64,000 nt of DNA from Argentina anserina (GCF_933775445.1 NC_065876.1:10106001-10170000); one strand, 5' to 3'; positions 1 to 12,608 are shown, counted from the stretch's first letter. Numbers and translations are program-made. The notes: a model not told the origin generated them from the letters alone.

Positions 1-3000
1 TTGACCTTAAGTTCGGCCCAAAATAAATCTGTTATTGGCCCAACACAAAGGTGATCCATCATTTTGTGTTACTCTTAGTCACAACTCAGAGGCTCAGACC
101 ATATACAAAGGTTTAGGTCATATTCTACACTAAATTAGAAGGTCAAATTACTCTTTTAAGACTTCATTGCACCAGTTTATATACAAGGTCAGCCAGAACT
201 ATTGTATTTTCTACTTGTTCTTGGCCGACAAGTGTTGTCAAATTTTAAATAACTTCTCAAGTGCATGAATCGGTCGTAGTATAATTTATGCAAGTACGAG
301 GTAGTTCCAACTAGAGATTGATAATTAACTTCTAGTCCTAACTAATTGATCAAACAAACGCAAAAAATGAAAAGCATATCAAAATATAGAGTTAAACAAA
401 AAAAGAGTTTTGAAAGGTAATTTAAGGTAATGATAACAAACACTAGGGCTTCCAACTTCACCATCACAATCATATTAGTCTTCTAATTATTAACTATCAA
501 ACTAGTGCCAAAGAATCCGTCGTATGAGCCTTATGACATAGTATTTATACCCATAAGTTCTCTAAAATATGAATACTACCTTATGGCAAAGTATAGTACT
601 CAAGTTACTCTCAGAAGTATGACATTTACTCTAAGTTTAATAAGAACAAAATGACTAACACAAATCGAGTAAAACATGACATCTATTTTACCAATTTGTG
701 GTCATTAATCACAAAAAGCATTCAAGATGTAATATAGGCATCTAGATACTCTTGCATTAGATAGCTTAAAATAAAACTCTAGAGGTCGCGAATCAATAGT
801 ATTTTGAAATAAGCAATAATTTTCATAAAAATTAAAGAGTCAACACCAATATAATAATTAAGTAATCATCCAACTAAAAACATCAAATAATCATGCTAAG
901 GATCTATCATGGTCCTAATAAATGTATTTAAATAAGAAAACATAATAGAATAAAAGGGAAAGATTGAGAAGATGAATGGATGGATGGATAGATAGATGGT
1001 TTATGCTCCTTAGGCATCTACATTGCGATCCTAAGACCTCCCTTCATATAAAATTTGTGCTCCCTTATATAGGGAAGAGTCTTGGTCATCTTTGGCTTCA
1101 ATTCAAGTTTCCTTCTAAGACTTGGATTCAGACTTTTTCCTTGATACGAAATGGGACAACCTTGAATTATCGCTTGAAGTATGAATAAGCACATCATTAA
1201 GTCCACATTTGAATTAACTTCTTTGGATATTAGAATTTGATTTTCTTGTGCCACATAACTTGAAACTTCATGAATGTCAACAAATCTGACCAGAATTCTT
1301 GTTGTCACCTATGTTAACTTAAATGATCATAACCTGCTTTTAAAATATTGAAATTGAGATCCGTAAAGTCCTACCGAAAGTAGCCTTCCTTATATTTTCA
1401 ATGATATAAGACTTATAGTCTTACTTGACCTCAAACTCTCACAATAGCTCAGCAAAGTTGAACCTTTGTACTGGTAAATTCTGACATTTGAGATTATATT
1501 GTTTTTCAATCTTTGCTAACTCTTATAGTTTTCTTTCTTCTCTTTACAACACAAACCTATAAAAACACTAACATAACGTAAAAGAACAAAAAACAACGAG
1601 AACAAAACGTAAATGTCAAGGATATTATGCATAGAAATATAGAGTAATATGAACACATCAACGAACCAAAAACTATAGTCATATCAAGTTATCAACTATT
1701 TCTAGCTAATTATCATAATCAATTAAGGTGCCTAATATCACTTACTGTGGTTCAAAACACTATTGCAGCGATATTAGCCAAGACCACTTTTCATCAGCAT
1801 TACACGTAACATGTTGATTTCGGTTCTTATGTTTTCCTGATTCATAAACAACGAGCAAACCAATCAAAAGTAAAAGTTGTCTTCTAACTACCTGGATTGT
1901 AATCGCAATTGATAATTGTGATTATGTGGTGCTTTATCTAAGACCAACAAACAGAACACAACCCTAGTGACTTCATAGAAATTAAAGAAGGAAAATTAAC
2001 TAGTAAATTAGCTTCCTTGATTAACATTGGAACTCGTCCAGAAGCAGATTTATTAGTAAATATGATTAGTATAACGTAAAGCTGCTTCAAAAAGTTAAGA
2101 TAATCAAAGTCATGTGATCACACCAAACAAAAAAGCTCCTGACTTTACAGTTAAAAAGATGATTATATAGATTGCGTGAATAGGTTTGAACAAAATATAG
2201 ATCTAATTTAGGGGGTGATTAAATTATCAAATTGATGTCAGTATAGTCTTAAAGTCAAACTAAACTATGCACGATGCATTTCTTAATTATTTTTAAAGAG
2301 ATTTAGAGCTTCTTTCTTGGTCATGGTTTAACCTTTTGACACAATCTTGCCTAGTTTATGCACTTGAATGTGAAAGGATGTGAAATTGCACAAGCTAGCT
2401 TGGAGTTAATTAATTCACTAGCTAATTTGGTTTGGATGAACTTTAATTACATTTGAAGCAACAAACCATGTAGACTTATTTCACACGGTTATTTGTGTGA
2501 ATTGGTCTTTCTCACATATTTAAGTAATCAATGTGAGTTAAATCATTGTGAGAACACATTTTACTAGTAGGGTCGACAACTCCGATCGATGGAACAATCT
2601 GTGACAAAATCTATATGACTTACATATATTTTACGTTTAGGAATTAGGATTCATAAGAGGCTTTTGAATCTAGAAATTTGTATATGTACGGCATGAAATT
2701 ACAAGATGTAATCATCTGTATTGTTAGACCATTATGCATCTATATTAAGATCATTGATTTTAGTCATTCACATTGAATTGTATATTTAATCACCGTGCAT
2801 TGAAGACTCTCTGCTTTAAATCTCATAGTATCCGTCTCAAAATAAATTAAGTACCAGCAGAACTCTTTCAAAACTTCAAAAAGAGAAGGATTTTTTTAGC
2901 ATGAATCTGTTCTAAAAGAAAATAAACGAGCGAGGAAGGTATTGAAACTATATGATTGTCCATTCATCCCCTTTTGCGTTTTGTTTAAAAACTAGCGTGA

Positions 3001-3026
3001 TCCCTAGTTTTGCATTTTTTTCGTGG
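1..3026. other. Intergenic AT-rich stretch, no gene seen
   Basis: I see no coding region with plausible composition and no recognised repeat here. Open frames are short (under 100 codons) and resemble nothing I know. A small GGATGGATAGATAGATGG run lies near 976-1000. The stretch ends where the 5' LTR of gypsy element A begins. Confidence 0.5.
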
Positions 3027-3031
3027 CATGG

Positions 3032-3615
3032 TGTGGGGTAATAAAAATGGTGTCTCCCATGACAATCAAGGAAGAATTAATGAGAGCTGACATGAATGTT
3101 CAGTGGAGAATTAATGCAAATGTGAAATGGTCGACGAATAAATGCGTTATAACGGTCGACGAGTGAATACAACACAACTGTCAACAAATAAATACTAGTC
3201 GGTGATTAAAGGAAGCGCAACTGATGATGATTAATGAGTCTAAAACTGTCAACGAGTAAATGATAGTCAATACCCACTGATTTAGCAACACCTATAAAAG
3301 GGAAATAGAGATGTTAAGGTACTCATTCAATCCAAGCTTCTCTAAACTGAGTAGAGCACAAAACTGACTTAAGCGTCAGAGAATCTTTTGCAGGTACCAC
3401 CCCCCCCCCCCCCCCGCTCTTGTTTTCGCCCTCGGCAAGTTTGTATTTGACACCAAGGCTAAAGTCGTCGACCAAGCAAAGTTCGACGTATAAAGTGTAG
3501 TCAACGCCAGGTCAACAGGCACTTGAAGGTTCTAAATGATTCATGATCCGCTTCCGCTCCAGTCTGTATTAAATTGGAGGTCAAAATCAACAACAAGATT
3601 TTACCCTCCAACAAT
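3032..3615 (+). repeat. 5' LTR of gypsy element A
   Basis: It is a diverged direct copy of 19508-20072, with shared words such as GACAATCAAGGAAGAA and TTGGAGGTCAAA. A TATAAAAG box lies near 3293. U3 holds about five short degenerate units around GGTCGACGAGTAAATG (3128-3275). A run of 16 C (3400-3415) replaces a shorter run in the 3' copy. It ends CCAACA. Confidence 0.9.
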
Positions 3616-3635
3616 TGGTGCCATCTGCGGGAAAC
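3616..3635 (+). other. Primer-binding-site region of element A
   Basis: Directly after the 5' LTR the sequence reads ATTGGTGCCATCTGCGGGAA. Position and form match the TTGGYGCC-type primer sites of plant gypsy elements. I did not assign the priming tRNA. Element B has a related sequence at the same place beside its own 5' LTR. Confidence 0.6.
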
Positions 3636-3659
3636 CTTTTCCCTAAAAAGTGATAGCGG

Positions 3660-4494
3660 TAGCTGGATCAGATGGAATTCCATTTCTATCACTCAAGACT
3701 GGAGGTGATGAAATGAACTAAGATGTGATTGACCTCAATGTACATATGACCGGCAACCTCAACGAATCCTTAACTAAAATGCAACGCTTGAAACAATAGC
3801 TTGAGCAATTGAAGAAGGAAAAGCGAGAACGTGAAAACTGTCGTTGGCAAAAATTTGAGAGAGTCTCGGGATTTGATGGTGATTCTTCAGACGATGATGG
3901 TAACTTGGATCATGTAGCCAATGGGGGCATCAATGGTGACATTGCTATTGGAGTTAACGGAGGATCAAGTGGAACTGTGGGAGAACAATCTAGTGAGGGA
4001 CGCCCAAAAAAGGCAAGACACGACGAGTGGCACGAAAAGGTGGAATGGATGATTGACGAGTGCAAACGAGCCGGGCCAAGAAAGCTAGCCGCGGAGATCG
4101 CAAGGGACGTGGGCAAGTCACTATTTACGAATGACATCCTTCAGGCGACAAACCCTGGACGATTCGCAATGCCAGCATTCAAAAATCAGACGACACTACC
4201 GATCCCGTCAACCACATGATGGGGTATAAATAGCTCATGTCCATTGAGACGACTAACAAGAAGTTAATGTGTAAATTGTTCCCCTCCAGTTTAACCGGCC
4301 CCGCGTCAACATGGTTCCAAGACCTCAAACCCCAGTCAATCAATAACTTTGATACATTGAGCAAAACCTTCATCTCTCAATACTTTTGCAGTCGAAAACA
4401 AAAGAAAGATATGGCGATCTTGTTTAGCACAAAGCAAAAAACTGGAGAGAAAATCAGTCACTTTTTTTATAGGTTTAGAGGAGAAATGAGGCAC
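3660..4494 (+). pseudogene. gag of gypsy element A, N-terminal part
   Basis: The first part is charged and rich in D/S (SSDDDGN), followed by KKARHDEWHEKVEWMIDE. Element B's gag has the same layout. After a frame change, 4237-4494 encodes a retrotransposon gag (capsid) core with LTGPASTWFQDL and FISQYF. Stops near 3719 and 3798 and the frame break near 4219 make it non-functional. Coding stops at 4494, where element B begins, and resumes after 13658 with CNPQFAAVAF, so the two halves were one gene before B inserted. Gag would form the virus-like particle of the element. Confidence 0.8.
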
Positions 4495-5201
4495 TGTTGG
4501 TGACGAGAAATTTTAAAGAAGCCTATTGTTTCTTTCTTCAAAACCCATGACTAAGGTCCAAATTTACTTTGGCCCAATTCCTTTTGTTTTAACCGAACCA
4601 AATATCCTTTTTCTCCTTCTATTTTCCATGACAATACATCTCCTCATGTCTCTCTTTCTTTTCTTTCCACCGAGAGCATCACCGAGCTCACTTTCAGCGC
4701 CACTGCCTCCCACCGTCTCAACAATCCGACCACATGCATCGCCACCATCTTGTTCGCCTCCTCTTTCTCTATGTGATGATGTCCATCAATCATCCTCAAA
4801 ACTCAATCTCCAATCGGATTGTGAAGTGAACAGTAGCCGAGCTTCCATGGATTCCAACTCCGGCGAGCTTCCTTGTTGTTCCTTGGGTAAGTTTGTTATT
4901 TATCCAAATACCCAATTCAATTCTTCAATCAATTTCATAGATTGGAGCTTGATATCTATTTCTTTCTTGCTGCATACATATCACTGCATCACCACCACTC
5001 CTCCGCCAAGGAACTTCGACAATTCAGACTTGCAGTTTGAGACTCAAATCATTTCTTTTAATCTCTTTGGGTAAGCCAATTTCTATTGCAATTTCCTAAT
5101 TTGATTAAACTCCATTTTTCCATTCTTGTATTCCTTCTGCCGATGAACCCACTTTTCTAGCAAACCCATTCTTTCAGTCTTTGATGCTTTGATGACTAAG
5201 G

Positions 5202-5381
5202 TGTTAGAGAGGAAATATCTCACATCTAAGAAGTGATAAATAAAATAGAGATTATAAGTGGGTGGATAATAACTAATTGTACCGAGGCCTTTTGTGATTA
5301 AAACTCAACACTTATGAGGTGGCTAAGTTGGGACAATATCGGTACAGTTGGTCCATGGGCCACGTTTGTCGTTGTTTAACA
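5202..5381 (+). mobile_element. 180-bp solo LTR, copia/TRIM-like
   Basis: It begins TGTTAGAGAGGAAATATC and ends GTTGTTTAACA. The interior (GTGGGTGGATAATAACTAA, ACCGAGGCCTTTTGTGAT, TTGGGACAATATCGGTAC) matches a widespread plant LTR type as I remember it. Flanks TAAGG (5197-5201) and CAAGG (5382-5386) match at 4 of 5 positions. No internal region is present, so it is a solo LTR or a TRIM remnant, inserted into solo LTR C. Confidence 0.7.
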
Positions 5382-5516
5382 CAAGGTGAGACCTAGGATG
5401 ATTTTTGGTTAGTAGTTGTAGCATGGGGAAGCTACTGCAGCTCGGGTATTATGAAGGGTGGTATTGCAACCATCATTTTACAATTTTGGAATTCAATTGA
5501 GGTAGAAACCTTTTTC

Positions 5517-8118
5517 TAGGGGTGGGCATAAAAAACGGAAATCTCGATCCCGTCCCGATCCCTTCCCGAAATTCATAGGGACGGGACGGAGGTCTAAAAA
5601 CGTATGTCCCGTCCTGATCCCGTCCCGTTTCATTATAGTGGGATGGGACGTGTGATGAATAATTTTTGTCCCGCTTCATCCCGTCCCGTCTCGCAATTAA
5701 TAACTCTTAATCCTGACCATTGAATATTTCATCTATCACAGTTGATTCTCAATTTTAAGGGTTATGTCTTTAACTCTGAAGCCGCAAAAGAGAACTTTAT
5801 TCTTAGCCTTAGCCTCAGTCTCTCCCTAGTCCCATCTCGCAGGCCTCCCTCACCTCCTCTTTGATCTCCAACCACCTCTCTCTCTCTCCCAGCCTCAGTC
5901 TTCCGCTTCGTTCGCTTCTCACGGTGGCCGCTGCCACTGCAGGCCCTCTCAACTTTCAGTCATGCGACCGAGCGATTCCTTCTCTTGCCAATCTCAGTCC
6001 GAGCAAATCCGGGTAAGATCATATTGTCAAGAGATTTCAGTTTTGAATTTCCAGTTCATTCTGATTCAAGTTAGTGAGTGTGTGAGATTTGTAGTTGTTT
6101 GATCGAGATTTATGTGTGAGATTTTGATGCAGGGTTAGCACTTTAGGTTCTGATGATTACTAAACTCTGTTTTAGATAGTAACATGGGGTGGCGAGGCTG
6201 GTCAGGGATAAGAAGACCAGGGAGCCTGTGGTTGTTAAGTGCACACACAGAAGAAAGAAGGTTTGTTGTTTCTGGTTTTCTAATTGTGTGGAAGTGTTTT
6301 TTTGGGGTGAGGATTGGAATGGTTGACCAAGTTTGATGATCAAAAGCCTCAATGGGTTTTTGTTTTAGAATGTGTTTTATCATTCGTTATATCAATGATG
6401 TTGTTGTGGTTTGCATATTAGGTAGGTGAGATTTGAGCTGAAGTTGACTCTCATTTTGATCAGAAACCTGTGTTCTTTTTAATTTCTTCTTTCTAGTTTC
6501 ACCTGCTGAAATAGTAGATCCTGGTTCTCAATATTTATACCAATCAATGTTATTGTTGAAGTTCAAGTAAAATTTGCATGCCTATGCTAACAACATCAAT
6601 AACGTTTTCATATATTTATGCATTCATTTTATTTGAACATAAGTAGTTAAACAGCGTCACCATCACCAAGGGATAATCAGGTGCCTACTTGTGTTTCAAC
6701 ACATACATTCTGAAACTCTTCCTGTAAAAAGACAACTTGTTCAGAAATTCATCATAATAATGTCATAGTAACTATATCATAGTGTCCAAATTACATTAGA
6801 AAGTATGATCTATCATAAACAGTCTGATTAAGATAGCAACCAGCAAATAATGTCATATTTCCTGACAATCTCAAGAACTAGGTTCATGTTTCAATCATAC
6901 ATGTTCTTGAGTTCATGTTCTTTGATATAGATATAGATATAATGATAATTGTTGGTTTTTAATCATCCTTTTCTTCTACACAAACATCACACAAATTAAG
7001 GAATGTAATCTCTATACTATATGTATATAAATGAAATCCATATATGTAGATTGTTTTATAAAGCTGACCATGTGTTTTTGCTTCTACTTTTGTTTTTGTG
7101 TTCTATTCATGAAAGCTCCAGCATTTCACATTTCCACTGCATATAGGTTGACTAATGATGTGTTTCTTGTCAAATTGGTTTAGGATGGCTAGAGGAAAGA
7201 AGTCAGGTTTGGTTCGACCTAATCCCTCTGCTTCTGGTCTTGGGAGTTCTTCAACAGCGGCATCTCCTACTCTTTTGGAGCTACTTGAAGTTGAAAGCCA
7301 ACATGCTTCAAGCCAAACACATGTTGCTGCCAATAGACCTGCTCCAAGTGTAGTTGAACCATCAAACAATGTTCTTGCCATTCAGACCTCAATAGTGGCC
7401 TCAGAGTCATGTTTTTCAACAGGGGGTAGAGTAATTGACTGTTTTAGGAGATCATTAACTCCTAAAATTGTGGAGGGGCTGATTTGCATGCAAAATTGGA
7501 TATTAGGTGATGATATTGCAAAGGTTGAAGTAGAGGCTGATATACCAACAATGATAAACACTAAGTTTTATGAAGGTCTTGAGCTAGGTATACATTTTAA
7601 CAAGTGTTTATACTTTATACTTGTTGACCGATTTCAATTCAATTTGGCATTAGACACTTAGACTTACTCTTGGACTGTCAATTTTGCAAATTATGAGGAC
7701 AATGCTTCAAGCAAGAACAATTGTCCACCTCCAACTCCAAGAGGAAAAGGAAAGAGGAAGTTTGTACCGGTGGCAAATGTAATCAATGTTTAAGTCTGTA
7801 ACTTTGTTTGATGTTTGTTTTGTGACTATTTAAGTTTATGATGGACTATTTGTCAATGTTGTTAATTGACTTAATTTATAGTCGATTACTTGAAATCTTG
7901 AATGATAATTGTCTCTTAAAATTGAGAAAATAGGTATTTTAAAGTCATGGGATGGTGGGATTAGGCTCGTCCCGTCCCGATCCCAACCGGGATTAATCCC
8001 GAGTGTGATGCATTCTTAAAAACCCGCGTCCCGTCCCAATCCCGTCCTAATTCAAAAGAGTGGGATGGGACGTGGGATGAGCCCCGTCCCGTCTAATCTC
8101 GTCTCGTGCCCACCCCTA
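5517..8118 (+). mobile_element. hAT DNA transposon, internally deleted
   Basis: Terminal inverted repeats TAGGGGTGGGCA and TGCCCACCCCTA bound the element. The 8-bp flanks CCTTTTTC (5509-5516) and CATTTTTC (8119-8126) agree at 7 of 8 positions. TIR form and 8-bp duplication are typical of hAT. Both ends carry many copies of a GGGACGGGA-type word (5540-5700 and 7960-8110), probable subterminal binding sites for transposase. Inside is a shortened transposase with an hAT C-terminal domain, so the element is non-autonomous. It lies in solo LTR C. Confidence 0.88.
7185..7661 (+). pseudogene. Truncated hAT transposase with C-terminal dimerisation domain
   Basis: The ATG follows TTGGTTTAG, a plausible splice acceptor, and a possible donor (CCGG/GTAAGA) lies near 6013, so a noncoding first exon and a 1.2-kb intron are likely. 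The start MARGKKSGLVRPNPS is a basic, S/A-rich leader. Around codon 65 it passes directly into NNVLAIQTSIVASESCFSTG, then SLTPKIVEGLICMQNW, the hallmark of the hAT C-terminal dimerisation region. The BED zinc finger and RNase H-like catalytic core expected in between are missing. About 158 codons remain, against the 600-700 usual for the family. It could not cut DNA, but might still dimerise with a full-length enzyme; that is inference. Confidence 0.75.
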
Positions 8119-9921
8119 CATTTTTCCTTTAACTTATGTTTCGTCAATTTTATCTTGTTGCATTGTATTAGAAGTAGTATAATTGTTATATGTCGATTTG
8201 GTTGATCGGAGGAGAGTTGGATGCTGCCGGAAACGGAATCTGAGAGATAAGGTGAAAATATGAGTTTTTACTGTTACAGAATTATTATTTTACAGTTTTA
8301 TTATTATGTGAAATTACTTTTCTGCCCCTGACATAAAGTAACTATTTACTATTTAATCTTTTACTGATTTACAGTTTTACTTTTAAACCTTTTATTGTTT
8401 TACATAAAGGTTTTAATGGTTTTACTTTTACCTTAGGGTAATTTAGTAAAACCTAAATTTAACTTTTCGATGAGTATTAAATGATAGTTCTGATTTCCGC
8501 CAGGTTCGGAAATCGAGAACTCTTTAACTGAAATTGTGTCGGTAATCAAATAAATCATCAATATGGTTCTAAGTGTCTTTAATAACCTTAAAGCATGCAT
8601 AGTATCATTCGACGACTAAAGTTAGACTGTTTTCAGATTATCCGAGAATTAGTTAATAAAAGGTCAAACGAAGTCAACATAGTCGACTCCTGGTCAAACC
8701 AGGAAAGACTTAGTCAACAAAATTCTAACTTTGACTTTCTTGGTCAAACTAGGAAAGAAGTCGAGTCATTAATCTACGAGCCTCGGATATCAGATTGACT
8801 CTTCTACATTTCGTTGGAATTCAGAAAAGGTGTTACAAGAGCTGTTCGATCCTTAGAGAAGCAGCAAAATTGGAGCGGGAGCTTACATTTTTACTCAAGA
8901 TTTATGCATGTCATTTCAGGTAAGGGAGCTAACCCTCTTATGTTACTTTGGCCATAAATATGGAATTTATAGTCTAGGACTCGAGATTGAAATTATTATT
9001 GATGTATTAAATGCTTGCGAAAACCCGAGACTAGACAACTTTTAAAATATGATTGTTTAAAATGTTATAGACATGAGAGTAATGAGGTTCTGGAATACCA
9101 ATCCAGGACCCCTCGGTGTCGAAACCGTAAAACCTCCGGATGGGCAATGCCCTATTACTATTCCACCTTGCGCGCTATTCATTTATTTAGGGTATTGTCA
9201 TAAATGGACACTCTCGCTCCCTTATTGTTTTTAGCAATAAGGGCGGTTGGCCTCGACTTAAGAGTTGACTCGTTCGCCTCGTAGTCGTTAGGATCAGTCA
9301 TGCATTCCATTATACACATTACAATCCTATGAAAAATGCGCCTACTGATTTAGCATGATGTATTTATTAAACTTGCATTGTTTTGAAAAGATTTTTCTAC
9401 GAATATCCAAATAACCTACCCTCAAATATTTATAAAACCTTATCTCCTTACCCGATTTTAGTTTTCAAACTCATGGGTGGACTAGCCCCTACTGGGCAAG
9501 CGAGGACAACGCTCACCCCTACTATAGTGTCATTTACAGGTCTTATTGGTAATTTACGGAGCTAGGAGTCTATTAGTCATTCCTCGCATGTTTCTCTGTA
9601 ATTTTTAAGCAGTATTTTATTTTGTATCTTTGAGGTTGCTTAGAATATTCAGTCACCTTTGTAAGTGTTATTTTTACTTGGGTTGTTCCATTTTTCTAAA
9701 TTTGGGCCGGTGACATTTCACCATGTTCCGCACTTCGTTTGTAAACTCTGTAACTTGTAGAATTCGCGGAAATGTTTACAGTTGTTTGTTCCTCTTGTTA
9801 TTGTGAAAAAATTTATCTACAGATTTTTTCATCATGTTAGTTAGTGTAATACTTGTAATATGCTTGCTAATCGTTAAATTATCTCAAATATACTGCTTGG
9901 ATTCCTTTCCGGGATGTTACA

Positions 9922-10012
9922 ACCCAACGCAACAATTATTCATACTTAATCTGTCTTTATTCACTGTACTTACTTCATCTTTATTATTGGGTGCTAATAT
10001 TTTTTTCCCACG
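9922..10012 (-). repeat. Start of the 3' LTR of element B
   Basis: This ~90-bp piece is a close direct copy of 13556-13653, the first part of B's 5' LTR read on the minus strand. Shared words include CAACGCAACAAT and TTCATACTTAAT. On the minus strand it is preceded by the polypurine tract TTTGGGGGCAT. The LTR is interrupted at 9921 by solo LTR C, and a second short piece survives at 4495-4547. Together these are much shorter than the 579-bp 5' LTR, so one copy has lost or gained sequence. Confidence 0.7.
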
Positions 10013-10139
10013 ATGCCCCCAAATTTCTCTTTCGGACATTTGTCTAAAGGGAAATTTCCAAAGTGACCTGCACACTTTACATTTGCACTTGTCCACATTC
10101 TAGTTCTCACATAGACTCATGCTCCCCTTGCTTTGCTAC

Positions 10140-11560
10140 CTTCCATGTGTCGGTCCTGGGCCTGTGCTTGATTAAATTCGTCTCATCCCTGGTGGGAGTA
10201 TATGCACGTCCTTCTTCACATTTGTGTGTTCCTCCTAGATGGTGCATTGCTTCCTCGCAATCATCTTTCTCTACGGGGAAAAATCACGTCTTTGCCTTTC
10301 TACGTGAGGAATAAGCACTCACATGTTTCTGCTTCAAGGAAGAAGCGCGTCATCTCCTTGTGATTGTCCCTCTGTCAGAACCGTCTTTTCACAGCGAAGA
10401 GATACATCGTCTTCTCATGTTCCTCTTATCCTTGTGAAGAGGCGCGTGGAAACACTTCGTCCCATTACGATCGTCTTTTCTCGCTAGGAGTAGGCGCGTG
10501 CCATTTTTTTTTGGTTAAATTCACTCAGTCCCGTTTTATGAAAGATGATCGTCTCCATATTTTCCTGTTGTTCAGACAAACAATTGCACCTAACTCGAAA
10601 CATACAATTATCTTATATTTGTGAGTGGTCTGAGCATTTATCAATTAAGATGAGACATCATTTCCTTGCCTTCTCTCCGAGAACGTTCTTTTTTTAGATA
10701 GTTTAGAGGATTTAGATGATCATCTTTTTTTTCTTTTAGATGATAGTCTTCTTTTTTTATAGACGATCGTCTAAAAAAAGACGATCGCTCTCTTTTTTCC
10801 CTTTTTTTCGCGTCTACCATTTCACACTCAAGAACCATCAATCCTGATTTCTCCTTATGACTTTTTATCACCGTCTCCTCAAAGCTTTTTGAATGTTTTC
10901 CTTCCTACCTTTCATGATCAAGTCCTAATTGGATTTGGACGGGTATTCTTCTCATATATATGTTTATCTAAGTGCTCCTAGGGTTCCACCTTATTTCCAC
11001 CCCTTAAACCTTCTGCAACCGTGCCACACCCCTCTGTTAAGTGCCACCTTCTCTCTTTTTTTCTTTTTCTTTTTTGAAAGGAATTTCTACAACATAACCC
11101 TCTCTTTGTACATCTTCTCTTCTGCTTCCCCACACTTGCGGCATTTTCGTTGACGTATTTCCTGCTTTGTCACGTTTTTTTGCAAGTTGCATTTGTGAAG
11201 ACTCATTCAATTCTTTAATTAGGCGTGCATGCATTTCTTTGGATTCATGTATCCTTTCGAATAGCTACTTCGTATGCTCACATTCATCTTTCCTTGCGAG
11301 GAGGAGGTGAGCCATCTCCTTGCTAACGTCAATTTCTATGAGAATGAGCCTCATCATCTCCATTGTGTACGTCTTTCTATACGAGGAGAACGCACAACAT
11401 CCCCTCACTATCGTCTTTTCTTGTGAGGAGGTGATTTGTCTCCTTACATTCGTATTTCCTCGCGAAGTACGTACTCTGTCTTCTCATATTCACCTCTTAG
11501 TTAATCCCTTTTGGAGAGAGACGATCGTCTCTATTCTTTTTTCTTCTCTTAAAATTCTTT
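10140..11560. repeat. Degenerate ~40-bp tandem-repeat region in element B
   Basis: Diverged units of about 38-45 bp recur around ATCGTCTTTTCTCGCGAGGA followed by a CATCTCCTT-like segment. They are clearest at 10240-10500 and 11280-11510. A cluster of palindromes (TAGACGATCGTCTA, TAGATGATCATCT) lies between them at 10700-10800. The block lies between B's gag and its polypurine tract, the 3' untranslated zone where Tat-type elements are known to build tandem repeats. No open frame here looks coding. Confidence 0.6.
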
Positions 11561-11886
11561 CTCATTTTTTTCATGTTTCCTCTCTCTCCTTTTAACGAGA
11601 CAGACGATTGTCTTTTTTCTTTTAACTCTCGCTTGTCCCCTTATCTCTCTTTATCAACATTCACAAAAATCATATAAATGCCATGATTCTAACTATGTTA
11701 CCTTCGAAATTTCCCCTGAGCCACATGTTTAAACTTAAAACATTGTTGCTTTCACTGTTTCGTTCATAACGTTTCACATTTTTTTATTAATAACGTTACC
11801 ATATGAGCCGTTTATAATGTGTTACATGTTTCGATCGTTCATAACGTTGTCACATGCACCGGTATAACATTAAAAAAGAATTGTTT

Positions 11887-12187
11887 CCTCCTACCATTCA
11901 CAGTAGGGTTTCCACACATTGTACCATTGAAAGTAAATTTTTCTCAATCCCCTACACATTCAGAGTAGGGTTTCCACACACTTTACCATTGAAAGTAAAG
12001 TTTTATCAATCCCCTACCCATTCAAAGTAGGGTTTCCGCACACTTTACTATTGAAAATAAAGTTTTCTCAATCCCCTACCCATTCAAAGTAGGGTTTCCG
12101 CACACTTTACTATTGAAAGTAAAGTTTTCTCGATCCCCTACTATGCACAGTAGGGTTTCCATACATCTTACCATTGAAAGTAAGGAT
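11887..12187. repeat. Five-unit 62-bp tandem repeat with paired hairpins
   Basis: The word GTAGGGTTTCC recurs at 11903, 11965, 12027, 12089 and 12150, a period of 62, 62, 62 and 61 bp. Most units hold two inverted repeats: CCCTAC / GTAGGG with an 8-9 nt loop, and CTTTAC / GTAAAG with an 8-nt loop. In the last unit the second stem is CTTAC / GTAAG, one pair shorter on both arms. It lies in element B between gag and the 3' LTR. Confidence 0.9.
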
Positions 12188-12608
12188 TCGTTAACTCCTC
12201 TATTTTGAGGTTAGGATCATAGAACATACTTACACTATTTGAAAATAAATGTGCATCACATAAACATAAATTTGAATTTTTGTTGCACTTAAACAGTTAA
12301 TAATAATGTACACTATAAATAACCATTAGACACATTATTACCGTATTAATAACTGCGGTCACGTCACAACTTTATTGCTGAAATTTTACTTTCGTATTAA
12401 GATTAATGTAGCAGTACTCATAATGCGTCAAGAATAATTATCCATCCCTTCTCTACCATTCTTTTAACCATTGCCTTGGTTTGCACATACTTTTAATAAT
12501 CATGTTACTCACCTTCATCCACTATCTCACAATCCATACATAACTAGTAAGACATCAATAATCATTTGTATATGAAAGGCAACTTGTCAATTTCCCTCGC
12601 TATTTCTC

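Larger units (their letters stand above)
4548..9921 (-). mobile_element. Solo LTR C (gypsy-like, ~2.6 kb once its insertions are removed)
   Basis: Read on the minus strand, it starts TGTAACATCCCGGAAAGG at 9921 and ends CCTTAGTCA at 4548, the usual TG...CA ends. It is flanked by a perfect 5-bp duplication ACCCA (4543-4547 and 9922-9926). Removing the hAT element (5517-8118) and the 180-bp solo LTR (5202-5381) leaves about 2.58 kb, close to solo LTR D (2655 bp), which also begins TGTAACG.CCC. No coding domain is seen, as expected of a solo LTR left by LTR-LTR recombination. The boundaries rest on the TSD and the terminal dinucleotides. Confidence 0.65.
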
